Source: Azoarcus sp. L1K30 (lineage in GTDB: Bacteria; Pseudomonadota; Gammaproteobacteria; Burkholderiales; Rhodocyclaceae). Taken from it: a stretch of 64,000 nt of DNA. Where the stretch lies: NCBI RefSeq assembly GCF_018122735.1, contig NZ_JAGRRD010000001.1:495538-559537 (forward strand), read 5' to 3'. The notes beneath the pieces are model-generated. The model made no database searches. It had not been told where the DNA came from and saw only the letters and a list, made by a program, of their open reading frames with translations. The first letter of the stretch is position 1. Each line of letters starts with the position of its first letter. Shown piece after piece: positions 1 to 12,344 of this stretch. The position numbers and the translations under genes were made by a program.

Positions 1-606
1 CAGCCACGCGGGGATGAAGCGATGCATCTCGCCATACAGGCGCACGCTCTTGATCGCCGAGCCACGGAAGACCTTGAGGCTGCAGCCATAGTCGCGCAGA
101 TGAACCCCGGTCATGCGCGCGATCAGCCGGTTGGCGATGCGCGACGGGATCTTGCGCAGCAACAGGCCGTCCTGGCGGTTCTTGCGCCAGCCGGCGACGA
201 GGTCGAGGTCCTCCACCAGCAGGCGATGGACCATGCGCGGGATGTCGATCGGATCGTTCTGCAGGTCGCCGTCCATGGTCACGATGACACTGCCGCGTGC
301 AGCGTCGAGACCGGCCTGCATGGCCGCGGTCTGCTTGAAGTTGCGCATCAGTTCTACCACCCGAACATGCGGACCGAACTGTCTGGCGCAGCGGGCGAGT
401 TCTGCCGGCGTCGCGTCCGAGCTGCCATCGTCGACGAGGACGACTTCCCACGGCCACGGATAGGGGCCGAGGGCGAGGTGAATGCGGTCGAGCAGCGGCT
501 CCACGTTTTCCGCTTCGTTATACATCGGTACCACGACCGACAGCGTATGCTCGGGCAGCCCCTCGGGGATTTGCGGTTCGGCGTGGGGGAGGGGAGATTT
601 GTTCAT
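1..606 (-). CDS. Family 2 glycosyltransferase, DPM1/ArnC-like (partial, C-terminus outside window)
   Basis: The minus strand is open from an ATG at 606 to the left edge, giving the first 202 codons. The N-terminus has the GT-A fold signature of family 2 transferases: SVVVPMYNE near residue 25, LVDDGSSD near residue 59 and the DXD-like MDGDLQND near residue 115. The later RDYGCSLKVFR segment is typical of polyprenyl-phosphate sugar transferases (DPM1, ArnC). Such enzymes move a sugar from a nucleotide donor to a lipid phosphate at the inner membrane. The start codon overlaps the stop of the upstream flippase-like gene in an ATGA, so the two are probably translated together and act in one lipid or glycan pathway. 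The substrate cannot be read from the sequence. Confidence 0.88.
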   Translation of the reverse strand, partial: MNKSPLPHAEPQIPEGLPEHTLSVVVPMYNEAENVEPLLDRIHLALGPYPWPWEVVLVDDGSSDATPAELARCARQFGPHVRVVELMRNFKQTAAMQAGLDAARGSVIVTMDGDLQNDPIDIPRMVHRLLVEDLDLVAGWRKNRQDGLLLRKIPSRIANRLIARMTGVHLRDYGCSLKVFRGSAIKSVRLYGEMHRFIPAWL

Positions 607-1541
607 GAACGGGATGCACTCTCGGAAGATGATCGGGGGTGTGCCGCGTTGGCGGCGGGGCTTGGGCCGGCATTGGGAAACAGCCATGCGATCGCCCCTG
701 CGCCAAGCGCGCAGGCAATGACAAAAAGATGAAGCGCGAGCGCGGCCTGCAGACCGTCGCCGAAGGCAATGCCGGCGGGCAGCAAGGCGGCTGCGGCACC
801 GGCCTCGTAGGTGCCGAAGCCGGCCACGCCCTGAATCGGCAGGATGGCGGCGAGTTCGGCACCGAGGGCGCCGGCAGCGCCCTGAGGCATGCCGGTGGAG
901 AGCAGTGCGGCCAGCAGCCAGGCTTGCGCGGCAAGCTTCACCGACCAATTGGAAACCGTCCATAGCCAGCCGAAGCGCGCATGCCGGGTCGATTCGCCGA
1001 AGGCGTCGCGCAGCTTCGCGAGCTTGCCGGCGAGTTTGCCGCGCGCTGCCCAGTCGTGCGGCGTGCGCGCCCAGCGCGGGAGACCCCAGGCGAAAACGGC
1101 GAGGCCCAACAGCCCCGCCGCGCGGAGCGGGACGGGCAAGCCGGGCCACACGCCGACGGCAACGGTACCTACGACCAGCGCATCCTGCAGCCGGAACCAG
1201 AACAGGGATGCCACCGCACGCGGCAGCGGGGTGCCGAAAGTGCGCTGCAGCAGCACGGGAAAGGCCGCCTCGCCACCTCGAAAAGGAACGATGTTGACCA
1301 TCGCGTTGTGCATCAGCACGATGCGCAGGCAGGCACCGAAGCGGCCGCGCGCGTCGGCGCGAAACTCATCGAAGACCCGCAGCGCCCGCAGCAGGTAGCT
1401 TGCGGCGAAACCTGCCACTGCAACCAGGACGATGCTTGGCGTCAGGCGTGCCAATGCGGCGCCAAGCGTGTGCCACCGCGCGTCGGCGAGAAACCAGCCG
1501 AGCAGGCCAAGGCTCAGGAGGATGGCGAGGGCCCGCTTCAT
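603..1541 (-). CDS. Flippase-like integral membrane protein (YbhN / lysylphosphatidylglycerol synthase TM family)
   Basis: This 312-residue protein starts with a hydrophobic segment (MKRALAILLSLGLLGWF) and has several more, matching the size and pattern of the UPF0104/LPG_synthase_TM family. The conserved stretch near residue 75 (NIVPFRGGEAAFP) is the family hallmark. Members are thought to move lipid-linked material across the inner membrane or to be the membrane part of lipid-modifying enzymes. The stop overlaps the start of a lipid-sugar glycosyltransferase, which supports a shared role in glycolipid or hopanoid-type modification; that role is inferred. The start at 1541 was chosen because the membrane segment begins there; no good ribosome binding site precedes it, so an upstream GTG is possible. 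Confidence 0.8.
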   Translation of the reverse strand: MKRALAILLSLGLLGWFLADARWHTLGAALARLTPSIVLVAVAGFAASYLLRALRVFDEFRADARGRFGACLRIVLMHNAMVNIVPFRGGEAAFPVLLQRTFGTPLPRAVASLFWFRLQDALVVGTVAVGVWPGLPVPLRAAGLLGLAVFAWGLPRWARTPHDWAARGKLAGKLAKLRDAFGESTRHARFGWLWTVSNWSVKLAAQAWLLAALLSTGMPQGAAGALGAELAAILPIQGVAGFGTYEAGAAAALLPAGIAFGDGLQAALALHLFVIACALGAGAIAWLFPNAGPSPAANAAHPRSSSESASRS

Positions 1542-1842
1542 GTGCGGTACCACGTGCACAGGGTGACGCACACCGGCGCCGCACGACGGCGCGCGCAGGC
1601 GATTGCGGGGCGGATGGCGCGCGTCCGTGCATGAGCTGGATCGTCTGCGAGGCGCACAACGGCAACGGTCATCAGGTTCAGGGGCAATGGCAAAGCGGCA
1701 TTTTAGCCGATCCCCCGCCCTTGCATCGGTGTCGCTGCGTTTTGAGCGCTTCATGCGCGACGGTCGAGTGGGCGGCTCGGGTATAATTCCGCGCTTCCGA
1801 TTGCCGTAGTCCGGTGTCCCTCTTTTCCGCGTTTCGACAGAC
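1542..1842. other. Intergenic region upstream of purL
   Basis: This stretch separates the divergent flippase gene and purL. It carries a clear TATAAT near 1782. No RNA gene, riboswitch fold or small coding sequence with a plausible ribosome binding site was recognised. Confidence 0.5.
1782..1787 (+). promoter_or_regulatory. Candidate -10 box of the purL promoter
   Basis: A perfect TATAAT lies 55 bases before the purL start in an otherwise GC-rich spacer. No good -35 hexamer is present 16 to 18 bases upstream, so only the -10 element is supported. Confidence 0.45.
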
Positions 1843-5778
<3,936 letters not shown>

Positions 5779-6025
5779 TCGGCAGGGCAAGCATGGGTTG
5801 ATTCAACGCCCGGCATGATTGGGGCGCAACAGCGGGGTGTCCGGGAAACCGGCACCCGTTCGTACGGCACGCTTGGTTTGAATGGCAGAGGTGGTGCTTT
5901 CACCTTTGCGTTGTCCGCTTTCCATCGGCGCTGCTGCGGCACCGGCCGTTGCCCGCGGACAGCGCCTGCGCCGACCTTCGATTGCGACAGATGATCCTGA
6001 TCAAGGACGAGACGGCATATGCGGC

Positions 6026-6031
6026 TATAAT
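6026..6031 (+). promoter_or_regulatory. Candidate -10 box before the copper-locus genes
   Basis: A perfect TATAAT lies 43 bases before the first DUF2946 gene. It could be the -10 element for the cluster that follows. The matching -35 is weak, so confidence is moderate at best. Confidence 0.4.
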
Positions 6032-6073
6032 CGCGCTGTTCTGTTACCGGACGTGTCCTGTCTCAATCTGCTG

Positions 6074-6466
6074 ATGCTGCGTCGTAAACGCCCTTTCCGC
6101 CTGACAGCCTGGCTTGCGATCTTCGCGATGCTGCTGGGTGCGCTCGCCCCTGCGGTGAGTCAGGCGATGACGGTTCTCGGCGACGGCAACCTGCGTTGGG
6201 TGGAGGTGTGCTCGGCGTCCGGCATGACCTGGGTGGCGGTCGACGCCAAGGATGTGCAGCAACAGGACGGCGAGCCTGCGAAGTCGACGGCGTCATGTGC
6301 CTATTGCTGCCCCCACGCCGGCTCGGTGGGCTTGCCGCCCGCGCCACTTCTTGATGTGGCGGCAGCGGGCGTGCCTGCGCTCGAGCCGTTGCTGTTCCTT
6401 TCTGCGCCGCGGCCGCTTTTTGCCTGGTCCGCTTCCAGCCCGCGGGCGCCCCCTTCTGCTTCCTGA
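6074..6466 (+). CDS. DUF2946 family protein, copy 1
   Basis: This small 130-residue protein has a basic N-terminus and one hydrophobic segment (LTAWLAIFAMLLGALAPAVS) acting as a signal peptide or anchor, so the rest should face the periplasm. The DUF2946 hallmark is the motif CAYCCPHAG near residue 75, a C-x-x-C plus His set that looks able to bind a metal. The function of DUF2946 is not established; members are often found beside TonB receptors and copper proteins, as here. A second, diverged copy follows at 7734. The tail is rich in proline and alanine. The start was chosen at the ATG just before the basic segment; the frame is open further upstream. Confidence 0.72.
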   Translation: MLRRKRPFRLTAWLAIFAMLLGALAPAVSQAMTVLGDGNLRWVEVCSASGMTWVAVDAKDVQQQDGEPAKSTASCAYCCPHAGSVGLPPAPLLDVAAAGVPALEPLLFLSAPRPLFAWSASSPRAPPSAS

Positions 6467-6542
6467 TCGCTGCTGACTGCGCGCAGCCGGTGTTTCGTGT
6501 GCCGGTTGCCGTTCCGCCAAAACCGATTCAGGGGGCACTTCC

Positions 6543-7163
6543 ATGCCTTTTGCCGTACTGCGTTTGCGCAGCCTCGTGCTTCGCGCGCTGCTTGTCCTGT
6601 TCGCCGCACTCTCACTGGGTGCCTGCAACGACGATGAACTGAGGTTCAACAACACCGACATCACCGGTGCGAACTTCGGCCATGATTTCAGCCTGCTCGA
6701 CCCCGAGGGCAACACGCGCACCCTCGCCGATTTTCGCGGCAAGGTGGTGATGATGTTCTTCGGCTTCACCCAGTGCCCGGATATCTGCCCGACGGCCCTG
6801 TCGCGTGCCGTCGAGGTACGCCGTCTGCTCGGCGTCGATGCCGAGCGCCTGCAGGTGATCTTCGTCAGCGTCGATCCCGAGCGTGACCGGCCCGAAGTGC
6901 TCAAGGCGTATACCGCAGCCTTCGATCCTGCTTTCCTCGGCCTTCATGCCAGCCTCGAAGACACGCGCAAGGTGGCCGACGCGTTCCGTGTTTTCTATCG
7001 CAAGGTGCCGACCGGAGCGTCGTACTCCATGGATCACACCGCCACCAGCTATGTCTTCGATCCGCAGGGCAGCTTGCGCCTTGCGGTGGCCTACCAGAGC
7101 CCGGCCGAATCGGTCGCGGCTGACGTTCGTACCCTTCTTCAAAGCGCTTCACCCCTTCCCTAA
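6543..7163 (+). CDS. SCO1/SenC/PrrC family copper-handling thioredoxin-fold lipoprotein
   Basis: This 206-residue protein begins with a signal peptide ending in the lipobox LGAC, so it is probably a periplasmic lipoprotein. The SCO signature follows: FGFTQCPDICP with the copper-binding C-x-x-x-C near residues 78 to 82, and the partner His in MDHTATSYVFD near residue 165. SCO proteins deliver copper to, or reduce, the CuA site of cytochrome c oxidase, and in some bacteria of nitrous oxide reductase. A ribosome binding site (AGGGGG) precedes the ATG. The PCuAC chaperone gene follows after 10 bases, so the two form an operon, which is the usual pairing for copper delivery. Confidence 0.95.
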   Translation: MPFAVLRLRSLVLRALLVLFAALSLGACNDDELRFNNTDITGANFGHDFSLLDPEGNTRTLADFRGKVVMMFFGFTQCPDICPTALSRAVEVRRLLGVDAERLQVIFVSVDPERDRPEVLKAYTAAFDPAFLGLHASLEDTRKVADAFRVFYRKVPTGASYSMDHTATSYVFDPQGSLRLAVAYQSPAESVAADVRTLLQSASPLP

Positions 7164-7173
7164 GGAGTTCACC

Positions 7174-7638
7174 ATGAAAGTAAGACTCGTTGCCTCGCTG
7201 TGTGCTGCCTTGATTTCGTCCGCTGCCTTTGCCCAAGTCACGGTCAGCGAGCCGTGGGTGCGTGCCACCGTGCCGCAGCAGAAATCCACAGGCGCGTTCA
7301 TGCAGATCACCTCGCCGGTCGATGGAAAACTGGTCGAGGCGAAGTCGCCCGCAGCCAAGGTCGTCGAGATCCATGAGATGGTCATGGAAGGCGACATCAT
7401 GAAGATGCGCGCGGTAAAGGGCGTGGACCTGCCTGCGGGCAAGACGGTCGAGCTCAAGCCCGGCGGTTATCACGTGATGCTGATCGACCTTAACGCCCAG
7501 GTGAAGGTGGGCGACACGGTGCCGCTGACCATGGTTGTCGAGGGCAAGGACGGCAAGCGCGAAAATGTCGAGCTCAATGCGCCAGTGCGGCCATTGAACA
7601 ATGCGGCCGGCGGCATGCAGATGCACAAGATGCACTGA
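7174..7638 (+). CDS. PCuAC periplasmic copper chaperone (DUF461)
   Basis: This 154-residue protein has a cleavable signal peptide (ending SSAAFA) and one PCuAC domain. The Met/His copper site is visible: IHEMVMEG, then MKM, then GGYHVMLID with the H-x-M pair. The C-terminus adds another Met/His group (GGMQMHKMH), as in many PCuAC proteins. It should hold Cu(I) in the periplasm and pass it to SCO or directly to CuA centres. The ribosome binding site TAAGGAG sits 7 bases before the ATG. It is in an operon with the SCO gene. Confidence 0.95.
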   Translation: MKVRLVASLCAALISSAAFAQVTVSEPWVRATVPQQKSTGAFMQITSPVDGKLVEAKSPAAKVVEIHEMVMEGDIMKMRAVKGVDLPAGKTVELKPGGYHVMLIDLNAQVKVGDTVPLTMVVEGKDGKRENVELNAPVRPLNNAAGGMQMHKMH

Positions 7639-7733
7639 TGGCGCCCGACTGACCAAGTACCTTGCGCCTGTTTTGGTACGCACGGGCCTGGTCAGTCGAC
7701 GTCGATAGCAAGATCGCCTATCCGTCACGCTTC

Positions 7734-8126
7734 ATGAATCGAACCATCCGTCATCAGCTCCTGTTCGCTCGAATCGCAATCTTCGCGATTCTGATGAGCG
7801 CACTGATGCCCGTCATCGGGCAGGCACTGATGCGCGCGAACGATGCGTCGCAGTGGACGGAGATCTGTACCGCTGGGGGCGTGGTCCTTGTCGACCTTGG
7901 CGCCGACGAAGGGGCGGCTGTGCCGCGGCAGCAGGACGGACAACGCGTTGCCTGCCCATTCTGCCTTCCCCACGCGGTCCATGCCGCGCTGGCGCCCGAG
8001 CCGCCTCTTTCGGTCGTCGCCGTCGTGGTGGACCCGCGCACCGATTTCCCACCTCCGCCGCCACTGTCGGCGCGGCGGACGGCCTGGCTGACGGCTTTCT
8101 CCCGCGGCCCTCCGAATCGCTCCTGA
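7734..8126 (+). CDS. DUF2946 family protein, copy 2
   Basis: A second DUF2946 protein of 130 residues. It has one hydrophobic N-terminal segment (ARIAIFAILMSALMPVIGQA) and the motif CPFCLPHAVHA near residue 75. It aligns with the copy at 6074 in length, in the TEIC-to-CPxC spacing and in a proline-rich tail, but is well diverged, so the duplication is old. It is likely a periplasmic, membrane-anchored protein, and the C-x-x-C/His set suggests metal contact. It lies between the PCuAC gene and a TonB receptor; a role in copper handling is inferred from that position only. Confidence 0.7.
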   Translation: MNRTIRHQLLFARIAIFAILMSALMPVIGQALMRANDASQWTEICTAGGVVLVDLGADEGAAVPRQQDGQRVACPFCLPHAVHAALAPEPPLSVVAVVVDPRTDFPPPPPLSARRTAWLTAFSRGPPNRS

Positions 8127-8173
8127 TTTCTCCCGATTGATCCTTCCGTCACGCGTCATGTGAAGGCAAGGGC

Positions 8174-8293
8174 ATGTCCAGCTTATCCGAGCAGCCGCGT
8201 TTCGATACGCCTGCCGCGTGGGTGAGGGCGGCCGCTGCCATCGTCCGCATGCGTGATGACACGTCTACCGCGAAACAGGAAACAGGCACGTGA
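8174..8293 (+). CDS. Possible 39-residue leader peptide coupled to the TonB receptor gene
   Basis: An ATG at 8174 opens a 39-residue frame whose TGA overlaps the GTG start of the next TonB receptor gene (bases 8290 to 8293). The ribosome binding site candidate is AAGGCAAGGG. The peptide has no signal sequence and no domain I recognise. Translational coupling or a regulatory leader is possible, but the frame could also be chance in GC-rich DNA. Confidence 0.3.
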   Translation: MSSLSEQPRFDTPAAWVRAAAAIVRMRDDTSTAKQETGT

Positions 8294-10401
8294 ATAGTTA
8301 TTGCACCTCGAAAATGAGCATCATCGGTCTGGCGCTTGCCATGGCCTTTCCGGCTGCTGCATCGGAGAGCGGTTATGCCGACACGAAGACGCTCGACGAA
8401 ATCAGCGTCACCGCCACGCGTGAGGCGCGCGCCACGGCCGAGGTGCCGCAGGCGATTGCCGTGATCGGCAAGGAGGCGCTGGCCGAAAAGAAGATGTTCA
8501 ACATGAAGGAGGCGCTGCAGGAGATTCCCGGCGTCCTAGTTGACAGCAAGAACGGTGGGTTCGACGCACGGCTGATCATCCGCGGTGCGGGTCTGAAGGC
8601 GGCTTACGGTATCCGCGAGATCATGGTCCTGCGCGACGGCGTGCCGCTGTCCGACCCCGACAGCTTCACCCGGCTGGACTTCGTGGACACGCAGGACATC
8701 GAGAGGATTGAGGTCGCCAAGGGGCCGGGCAATCTGTTCGCCGCCGGCAGCGCCGGTGGCGCGATCCAGGTGTTCTCGAAGTCCGTATTCGATACTTCGG
8801 CTAATTCGGCCAAGATCGGATTCGGCTCGGACGGTACGGAGAATTACCACCTGCGCTACGGTGTCGTCGGCGAACGTCACGCGCTGGCGGTGACGGCCAC
8901 GCACCGCAAGATGGACAACGATTGGCGCAGCTGGAATACCTTCGACACCACCCAGACCTCGCTCAAGCACGGCTGGATGCTGACCGAGCACGATGTGCTC
9001 GAGAGCGAACTGTCCTACGCCGAAGCCAACATGCAACTGCCAGGCGCCATGGACGAGGCCTTGTTCAAGCGCTTCGAGCGCACCGGCGAGCAAAAGGACA
9101 CGTCGGAGGCGTGGAAGAATTCCGGGCGCTATTCCAAGGTGTGGTTCTTCAACTCCCGTCTGGAGATGGAGCGCGGCGATTTCACCTTCAAGCCGCGCTT
9201 CTATTACAACACCTGGTATCACTACCACCCGGTGACCGGTGCGATCAATGAAACACGCGACTGGGTCTATAACCTGGGGGCCGACCTCGAACTGAATTGG
9301 CGTCACACCGACGGTACGCTGGTCGCCGGGGTCACAGCGCGGAGCGAGGAAGTTCCCGATTCGGCCAAGTATCAATACCGCGACGTTCTCACCACGCCTG
9401 CTGGGCGGATCCTCTCCACGCTGTCGGATGCCAAGGGGGCGCTGGCGTCCACCAGTACGAGTTCGAGCATGCTCAATGCGGTGTACGTGCAGGAGTCATG
9501 GCGACCGGCACCGCGCTGGATTATCGACGCCGGCTTGCGCTATGACGTGATCCGGATGGAGGACGAAACCAACGAGATCACCCGATACGACTACGCGAGC
9601 GGCAAGTATGTGGCCGGTGACGGGCTGACTCGCACCGAGAAGACCTTCCGGCTGCCCGCGCCCAAGCTTGCGGTGAGCTACAAGCTGAGCCAGGAGATCA
9701 ATCTCTTCGGCATGGTGGCGCAGGCCGGCCAGATTCCGTCCTCGGGCGAGATTTCCAGCAATCCGGCGCTGGATGCGCCGGTGTCGCGCAATGTGGAGTT
9801 CGGCGTCAAGGGGCGCAGCCGTGACTGGCAGTTCGATGCCAGTGTGTATTCGACCAAGGTCGAGGACGAAATCGTCCAGATCAACACCGGTGGCACCACC
9901 GAGTACGCCAATGCGGGCAAGACCGACAAGAAGGGGCTGGAGCTCTCCGGCAGTGTCAACGTCGGAAATGGCTTTGACATCGGTGGCCACTATGCCTGGT
10001 CCGACTTCACCTACGACAGCTTCAGCGAACCGGTTCGCGTCGGCGCCAGCGTGGTCAATCAGGACCGTGCCGGCAATGCCTTGCCATTTGTGCCGCGCCA
10101 TCAATACGGCGTGTTCGTGGGCTGGAAGTCCGCCGATGGATGGCGGGCGCGCCTGGCCGGGCTGAACTGGGGCGAGTACTGGCTGGACAACGCCAACACC
10201 GAGAAGTACCGCGGCTGGGACTGGGTCACCAACCTCTCGGTCGGCTACGAGCGCGACCAGCACTCGGTGATGCTCAATATCGACAACCTGTTCGACAAGC
10301 ATTACGCCTTCGAAGTGAAAAAGGACACCAGCGGCAAGGTGACCTATACGGCGGCGTCACCACGTCAGCTGATGCTGACCTATCGCTATGCGTTCCGCTA
10401 A
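8290..10401 (+). CDS. TonB-dependent outer-membrane receptor (copper-locus receptor 1)
   Basis: This 703-residue protein has a signal peptide (SIIGLALAMAFPAAASE), a TonB box region (LDEISVTATRE), a plug domain (residues 50 to 160, with IEVAKGPGNLFAAGSAGGAIQV) and a 22-strand-type beta barrel. The barrel ends in the aromatic YRYAFR needed for assembly. It starts with GTG, preceded by AGGAAA. Its ligand is not evident: there is no CxxxM set like that of the receptor at 15284. It sits between the PCuAC/DUF2946 genes and a DUF4198-like gene that starts 13 bases after its stop, so a metal or metallophore ligand is likely. Confidence 0.93.
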   Translation: MNSYCTSKMSIIGLALAMAFPAAASESGYADTKTLDEISVTATREARATAEVPQAIAVIGKEALAEKKMFNMKEALQEIPGVLVDSKNGGFDARLIIRGAGLKAAYGIREIMVLRDGVPLSDPDSFTRLDFVDTQDIERIEVAKGPGNLFAAGSAGGAIQVFSKSVFDTSANSAKIGFGSDGTENYHLRYGVVGERHALAVTATHRKMDNDWRSWNTFDTTQTSLKHGWMLTEHDVLESELSYAEANMQLPGAMDEALFKRFERTGEQKDTSEAWKNSGRYSKVWFFNSRLEMERGDFTFKPRFYYNTWYHYHPVTGAINETRDWVYNLGADLELNWRHTDGTLVAGVTARSEEVPDSAKYQYRDVLTTPAGRILSTLSDAKGALASTSTSSSMLNAVYVQESWRPAPRWIIDAGLRYDVIRMEDETNEITRYDYASGKYVAGDGLTRTEKTFRLPAPKLAVSYKLSQEINLFGMVAQAGQIPSSGEISSNPALDAPVSRNVEFGVKGRSRDWQFDASVYSTKVEDEIVQINTGGTTEYANAGKTDKKGLELSGSVNVGNGFDIGGHYAWSDFTYDSFSEPVRVGASVVNQDRAGNALPFVPRHQYGVFVGWKSADGWRARLAGLNWGEYWLDNANTEKYRGWDWVTNLSVGYERDQHSVMLNIDNLFDKHYAFEVKKDTSGKVTYTAASPRQLMLTYRYAFR

Positions 10402-10414
10402 GGAGACCCGCTCG

Positions 10415-11296
10415 ATGCCGAGGATTCATTGCGCGTTGCTGTGTGCCCTGCTGGCGGGGGCGGCTCAGGCTCACCAGGGCGCCCATGATGTTTCAGGCGC
10501 AGTGGCCGAAACCAACGGGCCTTCGTCGCCGCACGGCGATCACGGGGTCGCTGCGGCGTGGAGCGATCATCCGATGTTGCTGCTCGCGGGCGGAGATCGG
10601 GGAGAAGTCGCTTTTCGCCTGTCCGGATTCAATGCCGATCATGTGACCGTGTTCGCCCCCGGCGGCGCGCCTGATCGGCTCGAGGTGGATTATCCGGTAG
10701 AGAATGGCCAGGTTCGTATCCAACCGGCTGCGCCGATGATGGGCAACTATCATTGGGCGCAGGCGCGCGAAGAACAGGATGGTGCTGTTCGCGTGGCATC
10801 CACTGTGCAGTATTTCAGCAATCCCGGCGATGCACCGACCGCGCTCCTGACACGTTTGCGTAGCGAGTTGGAGATCGTTCCCCATCCATTGCCGCGCGAG
10901 CACTCGCAGTACCGGGAGAGCGAGAAGTGGGCGTTCCTGGTGCGCTGGAAGGGCGCACCGCTCGCAGCCCACGCGCTGAGGCTCGATACCGAGTACGGCA
11001 GCCATTCAACTGCATACACCGATGACCAGGGCATTGCTACGGTGGTGCTCCCGCGTGACTTCGGCGTACCGAAAGCCGCTCCCGGGAAAGCCGTCGCGCA
11101 TGGTCGGGAGCGTGCGGGCTTCGTTCTCTCGACCTCTCACGTTGAAGAGGGGCGGACCTATCTGACCGCATTCAACTACACCTATGCGCCTGAATCCCAG
11201 CGTAGCCGCAGCATTGCCTGGGGCGCCGCCTTCGGTCTGCTTGGCATGGTCGCTGCTGTGCCGCTGCTGCGACGTAAGGAGAATGAAAATGGCTGA
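10415..11296 (+). CDS. Periplasmic DUF4198-like protein with C-terminal membrane anchor
   Basis: This 293-residue protein has a signal peptide (ALLCALLAGAAQA), a His-rich start of the mature chain (HQGAHD, PHGDHG), a beta-rich body with the segment WKGAPLAAHALRLD and a TDDQGIATVVLP turn typical of DUF4198, and a final hydrophobic helix followed by RRKE. It should therefore be anchored in the inner membrane with its body in the periplasm. DUF4198 proteins accompany metal uptake systems, notably nickel and cobalt transport, and the His-rich N-terminus fits metal binding. AAGGAG precedes the start. The stop overlaps the next gene by 8 bases, so it is co-translated with the polyferredoxin gene. 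Confidence 0.75.
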   Translation: MPRIHCALLCALLAGAAQAHQGAHDVSGAVAETNGPSSPHGDHGVAAAWSDHPMLLLAGGDRGEVAFRLSGFNADHVTVFAPGGAPDRLEVDYPVENGQVRIQPAAPMMGNYHWAQAREEQDGAVRVASTVQYFSNPGDAPTALLTRLRSELEIVPHPLPREHSQYRESEKWAFLVRWKGAPLAAHALRLDTEYGSHSTAYTDDQGIATVVLPRDFGVPKAAPGKAVAHGRERAGFVLSTSHVEEGRTYLTAFNYTYAPESQRSRSIAWGAAFGLLGMVAAVPLLRRKENENG

Positions 11297-12344
11297 GGCA
11301 ATGAAGTCCCTGTTTCCCACGATGTCCCGCGTACGTCTCTGGGTTCAGATCGTGATGCTGTTCGTCACGGTGTGGGGCGCCAGTGTGGTGGGGCATTACT
11401 CGGCGGAGAAGATCTCCGACGCACTGCCTGCGCTGTCATGTGCATATGACACGCAAAACGGCGGTTACTGTGTGCTGGTGCCCCTGCAGCACCAGGTGCA
11501 CCACCGGGTGGGCACGGCGCTGGTAAAGGCTCAAGAGGTCACGTTGAAAGTGCTGCTGCCATTGGCAATGACCATGCTCACCTTTCTTGCGTTCTTTTTC
11601 GTTCTTGGCAAGGCATTCTGCGGATGGGTCTGTCCCTTGGGAACGCTGCAGGAACTCGTTCAGCGTGTCGGTCGCCGCTTTGGCTTGCCGCTGCATGCTG
11701 TGGCCGCGGACAAACTGGGCCGGGTGCGCCCGGTGAAGTGGTTGATGCTGCTCGGGCTTGTCCTGTTGTTGCCATTGCTGACCGGGATGGGGGTGACAGC
11801 GCACGAGTTTGGCAATCCCTATTGCGACGTGTGTCCGTCACGCCTCGCAACGACCTTGCTGACCGGCAATACCGAAGAGATCGCGCTCAAGACGCAGAGT
11901 CCGCTGGCGTTTGCCATCGGTGCGCTTGGCAACACTCTTTTCGGCTTCATCGCGGTGGGTGCGCTTGCGATTCGCCAACCCTTCTGTCGCATCTGTCCAA
12001 TGCTTGCCCTGAATGCGGTCTTTCGTCATGCGTCGCTGGCGCGCCTGGTCAAACGTCAGCATGACAAGTGCGAGAAGTGCGGAATTTGCACCAAAGCCTG
12101 TCCGATGGACATCACCGAGATCCACACCGAGCACGGTCGCAAGGCCTACCACGACGATTGCACATTGTGTGGGCGCTGTGCCGAGTTTTGCCCGGATGAC
12201 GATGTGATCCAGGTCAAGCTGGGGCCTTTCGCGCTGTTTCGCTCTTCACGCGACTATTACAAGAAGCGCATGACCGGCGAGATGCCAGACGGTACGGTGA
12301 AACCAGTCCGCATTGTGCGGAAATCGCCGCAGGGAGGGGCTTGA
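11289..12344 (+). CDS. Membrane polyferredoxin of the NosR/NapH/CcoG type
   Basis: This 351-residue protein has about five membrane segments, two cytoplasmic C-x-x-x-C-P motifs (FCGWVCPLG near residue 115 and FCRICPML near residue 234) and two C-terminal [4Fe-4S] ferredoxin motifs (CEKCGICTKACP and CTLCGRCAEFCP). It should pass electrons from the cytoplasm through the membrane. Relatives serve nitrous oxide and nitrate reduction (NosR, NapH) or reduce Cu(II) for cbb3 oxidase assembly (CcoG). A predicted periplasmic loop has two Cys around residues 51 and 61 followed by HQVHH, an unusual metal-binding look. AAGGAG favours the ATG at 11289 over 11283. Given the neighbours, periplasmic copper reduction is the most attractive role, but it is inferred. 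Confidence 0.88.
   Translation: MAEAMKSLFPTMSRVRLWVQIVMLFVTVWGASVVGHYSAEKISDALPALSCAYDTQNGGYCVLVPLQHQVHHRVGTALVKAQEVTLKVLLPLAMTMLTFLAFFFVLGKAFCGWVCPLGTLQELVQRVGRRFGLPLHAVAADKLGRVRPVKWLMLLGLVLLLPLLTGMGVTAHEFGNPYCDVCPSRLATTLLTGNTEEIALKTQSPLAFAIGALGNTLFGFIAVGALAIRQPFCRICPMLALNAVFRHASLARLVKRQHDKCEKCGICTKACPMDITEIHTEHGRKAYHDDCTLCGRCAEFCPDDDVIQVKLGPFALFRSSRDYYKKRMTGEMPDGTVKPVRIVRKSPQGGA

Noticed and set aside
5837-5860. Hairpin after purL (GGGTGTCCGG with CCGGCACCC)
   Set aside because: The stem contains an unpaired base and no T-run follows, so it was not called a terminator.
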